Part shown: one piece after another, positions 55,483-64,000 of the stretch
Position numbering within the stretch: position 1 is the first letter of the stretch
How the letters are laid out: every line of letters starts with the position of its first letter
Assembly (NCBI RefSeq): GCF_000471905.2
Contig: NW_006497023.1
Span: 137,739-201,738 of the forward strand
From: Amborella trichopoda
Taxonomy: Eukaryota; Streptophyta; Magnoliopsida; Amborellales; Amborellaceae
Direction of reading: 5' to 3'
DNA length: 64,000 nucleotides
The notes under the pieces: model-generated
What the model saw: only the letters and a program-made list of their open reading frames with translations
Told to the model about the DNA's origin: nothing
Databases searched by the model: none
Program-made: the position numbers and the translations under genes

Positions 55483-57726
55483 TGTTATATGATATTTTTG
55501 ACGTACCTGTATCCCCGGGATGAATAGGGAGAGATCCAGTTGCAACCTGGTCTCGTCGGTACCAAAAACGTCAACGGACCACGGGAGCACTGAAAATATA
55601 AGCCTATTATTAGGTGACCTTGAAAACGAGTTAGATCGGCCCCAAAATGAATGAGATGGCATCTTTGGATGTCTTAAATACACTCATAAAGTTTCTTCAT
55701 GGTCCAACAAGTTTTAATCCCTTTAGGACGAAACTCAATTCTCGATTTTAATTCCTATCATGCTGAAAACGGACCTTATAACTATAGCCCTATTATCAGG
55801 GTTTCAAATCAGCACTAGACCACTTCCATTAGATCTCTAACGTTGAAAAACCTCAATATACTAATTTTCGGCTCAATCGGACCCTCTAAGACCATTCTGG
55901 ACCTAACTTACATAAATAGCTGGATTTTTAATATTATGATGGAGCCTCGCTGAACCAGTTTCCATTTATGGAAACTTTGTTTTCCAATTTCGAGATGAAT
56001 TTATAATGCTCATAACTTGCTCATTTGAAGTCTAATTACTCTCAAATTCGGATGGGATCAAGGTCTCGCCGATACGCTCGTTTTGACATATGGCACGCCT
56101 CATGAAGTCACCGAAATGGTTGAATTTTTAGAGAGAAGTTGGATTCGACACACTTGAATTTTCAGATTTTGAAAGTGAAACATCTCATTCAAGAGGTTAT
56201 ATCTCGAGATCCCGATATTGGATCGTCGTAAATATGGGTCTATTGCGACTGTGCTTCTGAGAGCTTCGATTTGAAATAAATTTTGTGCGTGATCAAAGGA
56301 AAAATACACTTAATTTTGAAGTTAGAGATGGCAAGTTTTCCGGTCTCTGGAATCTCATTTTTCGGTGACCTCCCCAATTTGAATTGCGCTCAAACGAAGA
56401 TCAAGTCAGACATTTTTTATGACAAAACAATCGTGATAGAGTCTTCTCCAATTTATGATTAAAAAAAAAAAAAGGCTCGAAACGTGAAGAATCATTTTAA
56501 ATCAGTGATTGAAGATTCAAAAGTTTACGAACTTGGCCGGATTTTGGGATCTTCTTCAAAACTCCGAATCAAGTCAATTAAGGGATATTAAAATGTTTGT
56601 GATGATGCAAGCAACAATTCTACGGTGTTTGATCATCCAAATTTCCATCGAAAATATTCGAAAAAGCTCTCGAGGCATAGCAATGGCAAAATGCCCCTCA
56701 AGGATGGATGGTTTTGTCATTTCGTTAAAAGTGTCAAGAGGCAAATTGGTTATTTTGGACAAAAAAATGATTTTATTTTTATTCACTTAATTGTGTATTT
56801 TCAAACAAGTTTGATAGTTATTAAGCATCCACTCGTATTTCATGGATGCTCTATATAAGCAAATCAAGTCATTTTGTAATGGAGTGTGGAAAGCTTGAGA
56901 AATTAATGAGAATTTGAGCTCTTGCTCTTACTTCTAACTCAATTCCAAACTTAAATAGAAAGAGAGAGAAAACTTTGCCTAGAGAGACTAACTTTGGAAC
57001 TTCCTACTCCTTAGCACTTTTAACTTCCTACTCCCTAGAACCCCAAACTTCCAACTCCCTACTCTTTACGCCACACTTCCATCTAACCTACTCATAATTT
57101 CATACACCCCTATACCCTAGATGACCTTACACTCTAGACCACCCTATACCTTAGACTACCATATACCCTAGACCACCTTATACCCAAGACCACCATACAC
57201 CTTAGATTACTATATACGTTAGACCATCACACACCCTATTTATCTCTTTCTTAGTCTCTCTCTCTCTCTGATGCACAGACTCGCAGTGGGTCCGTGTACG
57301 TCTTTCTCTTTCTATTGTATGAACCCACAGTGTGTCCATGCACACCTCTCTTTCTCTGTCTCTCTCTCATGCACAGGGCCCTCAGCAGGCCTGTCACTCT
57401 CTTCCTCTCTCTCTGCCATTCTCTCTCTCATGTACGGACCTGTAAAGGGCCCGTCACTCCTCTCTCAGTCTCTTTATCTCTCTCCCTCTCTCTCTCTCGT
57501 GTGCATGGACCCACGGTGGGTCCGTGACACTTCCCCCTCGCTCTCTCTTGCTCTTTGTTTCTCTTTCTCTCCACTCTTTCACTCACTCACATGGGCCCGT
57601 GGTGGGCCTGTGTTCTCACCCTTCTCTCCTACTCTTGTCTTCTCTTCTCTCTCACTCCTCACTCCCTCTTCTTCATACGGGCCCATGGTGGGCCCATACC
57701 CCTCTCTTCCCCATTCTCTTATTCTC
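55483..57726 (+). repeat. LTR H, 5' part of another element (K6)
   Basis: Starts TGTTATATGATATTTTTGAC, aligned with the LTR C start, then CTGTATCCCC and GGGAGAGATCC. CATCCACTCGTATTT (56825) and GCTCTATATAAGC (56849) form the promoter. A CT tract with hairpins fills 57250-57720. The U5 end is missing: K7 begins at 57727. The preceding 5 bp is GACAC. Left of it is island DNA. Confidence 0.7.
57266..57705 (+). repeat. Array of about 7 hairpin units in CT tract (LTR H)
   Basis: Best units: GGACCCA-cgg-TGGGTCC (57507-57523) and GGGCCCA-tgg-TGGGCCC (57679-57695). A weaker one is GGGCCC-gtggt-GGGCCT (about 57593-57609). Four others are less regular (57275-57455). Spacing is 50-90 bp with CTCTCT between. 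The two best stems differ by a compensatory A-T to G-C change. Confidence 0.75.
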
Positions 57727-59001
57727 TCTATTTGAAGATATTTTTCAGCACCATGGGTTCCCGATGTGGAATAAAATAGAGAAGCCGATCAATAAAGCTT
57801 GACAAATAATGGAAATTTCAACAGTATCATAATAGCCCCAAAACTGGCCAAGATCATAATAAAGATTCTAAAACGTCTCCTGCCAAGTTTTTTCACATTC
57901 CAACATGTCTAAGGCAGTGCAGACTGAAAAATGGTTTCGGCAGAATCAGCCTCTAGGCCGCTGAAACGAACGCCTATAACTGGAACGCTACTTTCGGTAC
58001 ATCAAACAACTATGGGACCACCGTCATTTGATCCGACACGGTTGAAAACCCCAAAGGTCAAATTTCAGCTTAAACGGACACTCCAAGAAAACGTTATGGG
58101 TAAAAGACCGAAATAGGAGGAGTCGCACACTATTCTCGTGCAGCCACCCTACAACCAACTTCATTAAAGGGGCAGTCACGAATAGTGACTTGTGAAACTC
58201 ATATCTCACTTGTTTGAGGCCAGATCATGCTCAAATTTTGGGTGCATGTTCGTCTCGTCAAGACGAGCGTTTCGATATGTGGCATGCCCCATGAAGACAC
58301 CCGAGCACGAAGAAACGCTAAAGAGAAGTTGTTCATCCATGAAGAAAGTTACAGGAAAATCAGCAGCGACACACCTCACTTGAGCGGCCAAATCACAGCG
58401 CTCGCGAGCTCATCGAGGTGAAACTAGTTGCATCACGTGGGTAAGCCCATGGCTGTCATTGGTCTGAACCCCACGCATGATGAACAGTCGGATTTGGCAC
58501 ATGAAGCCGATGAAATGACTGCAAATTTCGACGTCGAAATTCCAGATTCTGATCAAAACTCTAAAGTTGCAAAATCCTCCTCCGGACATGAAATCGAGCA
58601 GCGTTTGTTGCCATGCGATTATGACGGCATGCTCAGTGTGATCCAATGAAGAAATCATGGAAAAAACATCAAGGAATGAGCACACTATCGATCCGAAGTT
58701 TGTAAGAATCATCAAAATTTCAAGTCACATGATCGTGGCTTAAAAACACAATCCATGGCTGATATCAAATCGATCACCATGCAGAGCCCTACAAGAAAAC
58801 AATCATCTTTAGGATGAATAGGCAATAGAGCAACCCCGGATCATCCATGAAAGATCATGCATGTTCTAGGGCAGTAGTAGGGACAGTTCTGGAATTTCCC
58901 CAATTGTTAGGAAGGGGCAAATCAGTCATTTTGCACCATATTTTTTTATTTTATTTAATTCAATTAAATCTTAATTTTCAGCAATTAAGTTTAATTTTAA
59001 A

Positions 59002-59038
59002 CAATCCACCCATGTTTGGGCAAAACTCTATATATATC
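59002..59038 (+). promoter_or_regulatory. LTR I core promoter
   Basis: CAATCCACCCATGTTTGGG then ACTCTATATATATCAC after 7-8 bp; same module as other LTRs. Confidence 0.6.
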
Positions 59039-59239
59039 ACATACTATCATTGTACATGGAACGAACTTTGCTTAACAAAATTTCCATCTTTTCTGATTGT
59101 TGAGTCACATCTTGAGAGAGAGAAGAAGGAGAGAGAAAATTTTAGGTTGGTACCCCTAGGCTTAAGGTAATTCTTTTTCTCTCTCTTCTCTTCTTCTCTC
59201 TCCTCTTCTCTTTCTTCTTCTTCGTTTGAGCTTTTCTCA

Positions 59240-59277
59240 GAGGCTATGCACAGCAGTGGTAGTGTCATGCATGCCTC
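59240..59277 (+). other. Hairpin in LTR I leader
   Basis: GAGGC-T-ATGCA (59240-59250) pairs with TGCATGCCTC (59268-59277), 10 bp with one bulge. Same fold as LTR F 20661-20698, with different loop and bulge bases. Confidence 0.75.
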
Positions 59278-59499
59278 TTTCTTTCTTTCCCCCTCATGTG
59301 GTTTCACAGGTCGTGCATGATAATGGCTGCGCCATGCGCGAGCTTCTTTCTCCCTCTCGCCATTCGTCTTTATCTCTCTACGAGGTTCACAGATGGGGCT
59401 GCTTATTGTTATCCACAGCTGTATCCTTGGCATCCTACGTAAGCACAGACGGTGACGCCTATTGCCTCCTGTAGGGTTCTCATCCTGTTGCGTGCCTAT

Positions 59500-60040
59500 C
59501 GCAGATAACGATGCCTATTGCGACCTGCGAAGGATCACGACAATGTCTATCGCCCTTCGCTGGCTTCTCATGCGTCCCACGCCTATCGTCGTGTGCTTCA
59601 CGAAAAGCTATCGTTGTGCACCTCACTAGAAGCTATCACCGCCCGCAAGGGATGTGTTGCCTTCTAGTATTGCCAACGGTGATGCCTATCGTTGTCCGCG
59701 GGCTTCTCTTACTTCCCGTGCCTAGCGTCGTGCGCTTCACAAAAAGCTATCTCTGTGCGCCTAATAAGAAGCTATCGCCGCCTGCAAGTGATGTGCTGCC
59801 TTCTTGTGTTGCCAAAGACGATGCCTATCGCCGTCCGCAGGCTTCTCTTACATCCCACACCTAGCATCGTGCGCTTCACGAGAAGTTGTCATCGTGCGCC
59901 TCACCAGAAGTTATCGCCGCCCGCAAGGGATGTGTTGCCTTCTCATGTTGCCAATGGCAATGCCTATTGCCACCCGCGGAGGGATGTGTTGTCTTCTCGT
60001 GTTGCCAACGACGATGCCTAACGTCCTCTAAAGTTCGCTG
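59500..60040 (+). repeat. Tandem array in LTR I, ~139 bp unit, about 3.5 copies
   Basis: AGAAGCTATCACCGCCCGCAAG-like starts recur at 59628, 59767 and 59906, each followed by GATGTGTTGCCTTCT, GATGCCTATCG and GGCTTCTC phrases. As 139 is not a multiple of three, open frames across it are chance. Confidence 0.85.
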
Positions 60041-60850
60041 CCTGCCACTTTCGCCATAAGCAGTAGTGTCCATCGCCTTCCAAGGGTCGCGACATTGTTA
60101 CTCCACGACTATGGGTGGCAATGCTTAACACCGTCGGGACCGTCCCTCTTCGCCATCTCACCCCTTCTCTTCTTCACTTTTCTAGTCATTCTCGCTTGAC
60201 TGAAGGGTAGAGTCATTCTAGCACTGTCATAGCAGTCTGGTTGTCGAGTAGTATTGTCGTCGTGCTGGTCCTGAGTACCATGCCCATCTTGTTGCGACAC
60301 CAGATTAGGATAGTCATGTCGGCCTTGATTTCGAGTAGTATTGTCATCATGCCGGTCTGAGTTACCGTGCCCGCCTTGCTACCACTCCGAGTCGGTCATT
60401 GTACTAGTCCAGCTATCATGCTAGTCTCGTCCCCTAGTCAAACCCTCTTCTCTTTCCTCTCTTTATTCAAACTCTCTTCTTCATCATCCTAACTTCTCAT
60501 GAATGTGCATTGCCCTAAGATAAGGGTGGATCCTTCGCCCCACTTGTCTTGCAAGTTAACCATGATAGTGTTGTGCAGAAAACAAGGAGGTTTCAAGTCA
60601 AGGGAGGCGATTCTGAACCAGCTAAGCAGCTCAAGGGCTTTCCATCGTGATCTAAGAGGGCGTCCACGTGAGTCAATCCGAGTAAGTCACGGACCCAAGG
60701 AGGTTGGTTCCCACCTCAAGTTCAAAATTCCTCTCTCACCAGTTGGGCACCTACCAGAGAGCGGTCTCAGGTCTCGAGTCTTCCAAACCCGAGACATGTG
60801 TGACCCGATCACCTAGATCCAAGGAGGCGAGATCGAGGCACCTAACCAGC

Positions 60851-60870
60851 TTGACGACTCCACTGAGGAC
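60851..60870 (+). other. Primer binding site of K7
   Basis: TTGACGACTCCACTGAGGAC, 2 nt after the LTR end. One base (TGA for TGG) departs from the K1 and K4 sites, so it is probably decayed. Confidence 0.6.
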
Positions 60871-62478
60871 TTATTACCCCTTCGTCGGTTCCCTCTTGTA
60901 TGATTAGCATCACTTTTTACTTTCTGTACTGCATTCATGGCATCTAGGTTATTCAACTCATTCATCTGAGTAAGGGATTTTCTCGTCTCCACACTCGTTA
61001 CCATCCCTGGAAAGCGGGCTTCTCAAGCCTCGTTCCCTACACTCCTCTTGAGTCAGGACTCACAGCCCGCCTCCCAGGTTCTCTCCTGGATTGGTGTGAG
61101 AAGGGACTTGAAGATCCCTAACTCCCCACTTTCTAGCCCTGGTGGACCCTCCACCAAGGCACTTCGTATTGGTGGCACACATGCTAACACACACAGCACG
61201 CACCCTGCTACTGACAAGTCCCTTACCGGTCTTATTGCTAAGGTACGCCAAAAGGCTGCCCTGTACAGTTTAGTGAAAGGCAAGAAGGTTTCCATCTCTT
61301 CTGAGGGTCACCGCAAGGCCACTCGCCACACTTCTTCACGACCGAAAGCTCTATGCCTAGAGGCTCAACACATCGAGGGGGAGATCCTAGGGCCTTCACC
61401 TCTCGCAAACACCTGATGACTCATGGTCCAACCACTCGAGCCACACCTCGAGGCAACTTTCATGTTGCCTTGAGTTCACGTCCAAGGCTAGGCCTTCTTA
61501 GGCCAAACCCTGCACGGGTCATGCATCTACATCCCACAGCTTTGGGCAGTGCCAATTCTGCACCAACTCGAGCACATCAGGGTCGACCACAATTTCCTCC
61601 CTCTCAGCACACACAGCTCCACCCTGTGAGAGATGAGCTCCCACTCGGTTCCTCACAGACACGAGCCCGTAGGTCTCGGCCTTCTAAGGTCAAACCAGTA
61701 GACTGAGCCCAGGCTGACCCCCAAGCCACCCGGATGGCTAACTCTAAAGGTGCTACTAGCTTTACAGGTTCCTCCTCGATCCCGACTCAGGCGGAGTCAT
61801 GAACCAGTTCCTTCTTCTGTCGCTCTTCATTCTCCAGGCAAGCACCTTGAGACCAGGTACTCAAAGGTTTTCCCTAAGAGTACCATCTTGAGTCAGCCAC
61901 CTCAGGTCAGCCATGCACCCGGACCTCACAAAGGAATTCGGGGCAAAGACCTGATGGTAGATAGAAGCCTACAACCTCCAAGGAAGCAGCCCAAATTGCC
62001 CTCTATACTTGGACCTCACTCTCTTCCTCAGCTAATAGACATAGCCCTCACATGCTCAAGAAAGACAGGGTAGTTCGAATCCTAGGCTCAATTCTGGACT
62101 GAAGTCTGTTGCAGCCTCAAAATCAAGCAAAAGAGAGGCCTGTGGCTCCCGACTAGAAAGGCCCCCAAGGCAGTTTAGGCTATCACTCTTTATGACCTCC
62201 TGCCTCACAATCCCTTCTTCCCTCTTCGGATTCCAGAACCTGAGTGAGAAGTCCAATATTACTCGGTTGTCACCGTCGCAGTAAGATACCAAGCTGTCAA
62301 GAAACCACGGTCCAAAGACTGTCAAGAATCGGTCCTCACACGGTCAGCGTACAAGGCTCGAGTCGAGTCGGGGCATGCTGAGCCCCTACAGACCGACTTG
62401 CCACGTACGACTCTCCAACCCTAGCAGTCCACTACTCCACTTGTCTCTGACCCTCCAGAAGAAACGGTCAATGTCATC
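60871..62478 (+). pseudogene. K7 leader and pre-gag coding remnant
   Basis: The open segment 61048-61416 (122 codons) and later ones (61353-61706, 61750-62073) correspond to the K1 leader. Shared residues include SQDSQ-x2-SQVL-x-W-x-GVR, PAT-x-KS, QKA and SILGPHSLPQLIDIALTCS. Frame changes occur between blocks. It may be an N-terminal Gag extension or a separate ORF as in Ogre-type elements. No functional motif is recognised. Confidence 0.5.
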
Positions 62479-63343
62479 ATGATTGATGAGCCAACTGATG
62501 CCCAAGAAGAGCGAATGAACATGTGCAAGGTGATGATGCAGTCCATTCTCGAAAGGATGGATCGCCTAGAGGCCTCTAGGTCCCCTCCTCCTCATCATGA
62601 GGCCAATTCCCCGTCTGGTGAAGACACAGCTCTCAAGCAAACTCCTGCACTGGCCTCCTAAGATAGCTCTGCTCCCCGTGCGGTTTTACAAGCCGATATA
62701 GGTGTCATGGTGACCCACAATCTTAAGAATAAAGTCTCAGGCATGCAAGAGGCACTGCTATTCCAAAATTCATACCCCTCGTACATCGACCAGATGTCGT
62801 TTCCACCAAACTATCAAAAAGGGAAGCTCCCTCTGTTCAATGGTACTATATCCCCGCACCAGCATACCGCTCACTTCCAAGATTCTTGTCGAGATGCCAA
62901 CTAACGGGGGACTCCTCCTCCGTCAGTTCGTCGAGACTCTCGAAGGGCCAGCCTTCCACTGGTAAGCTCGGTTTCCACCAAACTCGGTACACACATGGCA
63001 GCAAATGGAGTAATTGTTTTACCAGTGTTTCTATGAAGTCTAGAGAAACGTTGAAACTATCAAGCTCCTCACCCTGACTCAAGACCTTGGTAAGCCAGTT
63101 GATAAGTTCAAAGCTCAATGGAGAGAGTTGGCAACCTATCATGCCACTCCCAAGTTTGAAAGAGAAGCCGTCCAGACCCGCATACAAAATATGCTACCCG
63201 AGATTGCCCTGCATGTTGAAGCTTCCAATCCACCCTCCATGTCGGAGCTCATCTCTAAAGCAGTTCGTATAGAAGGTCTGTCCAAACACTCTGGTGGATC
63301 TCGTCAGCAGCCCTCTAGCTCGGGAAACGATCGGGGCAACTAG
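62479..63343 (+). pseudogene. gag: K7 gag
   Basis: DAQEERMNMCKVMMQSILERM (62500-62560) in the N-terminal helix, then VTHNLKNKVSGMQ, QKGKLPLFNGTISPHQHTAHF (62707-62904), a stop after CRDAN, then EQLFYQ-like sequence and YHATPKFEREAVQTR with LHVEASNPPSMSELIS (63128-63343) and a Gln/Ser/Gly-rich end. The stop and a frame change inactivate it. Best-preserved Gag order of the three copies. Confidence 0.8.
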
Positions 63344-64000
63344 CAAAAAGATGTGATTAGTGCGGCTGTCACCGTGACTGACACTAAGAAAGTCGTCCCT
63401 CAAACCTTGGACCACTCTAAGGCATAGACACCTCAGGCTGGAGGCAACCAGCGGCAGTCCTATAACAAGGTCCTACTCCTTAAAAATATAAATCAAAGTG
63501 ATTACTAGATCCAGCACCAGAACAAGGTATACCCCTTTAAGAAGGAGTGGGTTCCTGCGCTTCTTTGATTACTCTGAGAGCAAAACATAATCCAGCTACC
63601 GGAGGTCCCAAAATAATACTCACAAATACATTGTCGAAGCCCTTATTAATCAGGGCCAAATAAAGCTCGAAGAGCTAAAGAAAGCAATCGGGGCACCTGA
63701 GGATTCCCACATAATGACAATCCAAGAAAATGACGAGGCAGCCGCTGTCCTCCGTGCACTATTCTCTGTAATGCTTGAAGAAGGTCTTATCACACTGAAG
63801 CCGACAAGGGAGCCCAAGTTCCTTCCTCTAGGAACTGATAACCTCTCATGTCCGTATCATCTGATATGAGGCCATGACCTGAGTAAATGCACTGGCTTCC
63901 ACGAGCTACTGGCAAAGAAGATGCAGCAGCACAAAGACGTTAATGGTAACCTAGAAGGATGCCCTCAAGTCCCTGCTTCACCAGTGCAAGAAGACCTCCT
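63344..64000 (+). pseudogene. K7 gag-pol linker, partial
   Basis: Parallels K2 7343-8080: VTVTDTK, ALINQGQIKLEELKKA, and a zinc-knuckle-like CPYHLI-stop-GHDLSKC (63849-63890). Runs off the right edge. Confidence 0.6.

Larger units (their letters stand above)
57727..60848 (+). repeat. LTR I, 5' LTR of K7 (about 3.1 kb)
   Basis: Starts near TATTTGAAGATATTTTTCAG (the expected TG is not clear) and ends CACCTAACCA. Promoter box CAATCCACCCATGTTTGGG (59002) and CTCTATATATATC (59026), hairpins (59240-59345), a 139-bp GC-rich array (59500-60040) and the U5 block (60510-60848). Confidence 0.8.
57727..64000 (+). mobile_element. K7: Tat-type Ty3/gypsy element, 5' portion
   Basis: 5' LTR I (57727-60848), primer binding site, leader with a conserved pre-gag frame, gag and linker, cut by the window edge. 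Collinear with K1 (inverted) and K2. Inserted into, or replacing the end of, LTR H. Gag has a stop in its core, so it is defective. Confidence 0.85.

Noticed and set aside
57271..57735. 154-codon Ser-rich frame
   Set aside because: CT microsatellite in LTR H; composition artefact.

Overview
This is a stretch of a large, repeat-rich plant nuclear genome, most likely an angiosperm. It is a block of very long-LTR Ty3/gypsy retrotransposons, nested and in both orientations, around one gene-bearing island. The only cellular gene I can support is a six-exon MYB-CC (GARP) transcription factor of the PHL2/PHL3 phosphate-response type at 46,987-48,603 (+). No bacterial, organellar or rRNA features are visible, and no credible tRNA. 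Element names K1-K7 and LTR letters are my own labels.

Layout. 1-6,641: minus-strand element K1 (5' LTR J, primer binding site, leader, gag, gag-pol linker; its pol lies beyond the left edge), inserted into the gag of the plus-strand element K2. 6,642-22,353: K2 (part of gag, zinc-knuckle modules, reverse transcriptase, a foreign LTR-like insert, archaeal-type RNase H, integrase, a 4-kb 3' noncoding region full of tandem repeats, 3' LTR F). 22,354-22,818: an unassigned 465-bp spacer. 22,819-29,013: minus-strand K3 (3' LTR E and repeat-rich 3' region). 29,014-33,020: plus-strand K4, two LTRs (A, B) separated by only 426 bp. 33,021-37,249: K5 (LTR C fused to a 3' internal region and chimeric LTR D), inserted in LTR B. 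37,250-55,482: island with the PHL gene, a collapsed Copia element, a probable solo LTR, a fold-back element with a minisatellite core, and several old repeats. 55,483-57,726: LTR H of another element (K6), broken by K7. 57,727-64,000: plus-strand K7 (LTR I, primer binding site, leader ORF, gag, linker), cut by the right edge.

Lineage. A reverse transcriptase with the YVDDL and PKDDFPLP motifs, a separate RNase H of the WEMYFD / NEAEYQAL / DSELV type, a primer binding site of the form TGGCGACTCCA, and repeat arrays between integrase and 3' LTR all point to the Tat/Ogre branch of Ty3/gypsy. Every pol or gag frame is broken by stops or frameshifts, so none of the copies is autonomous.

The most unusual signal is in the LTRs. 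At least six carry a series of short hairpins, set in CT- or GA-rich tracts, 100-400 bp downstream of the TATA box and so in the transcript leader. Primary sequences differ between LTR groups, but stems are kept by compensatory changes and G-U pairs on the transcribed strand. A short box resembling ATCCACCCATGTTT just upstream of the TATA box is also shared. The function is unknown; structure, packaging or dimerisation, translation control, or small-RNA precursors are all possible.
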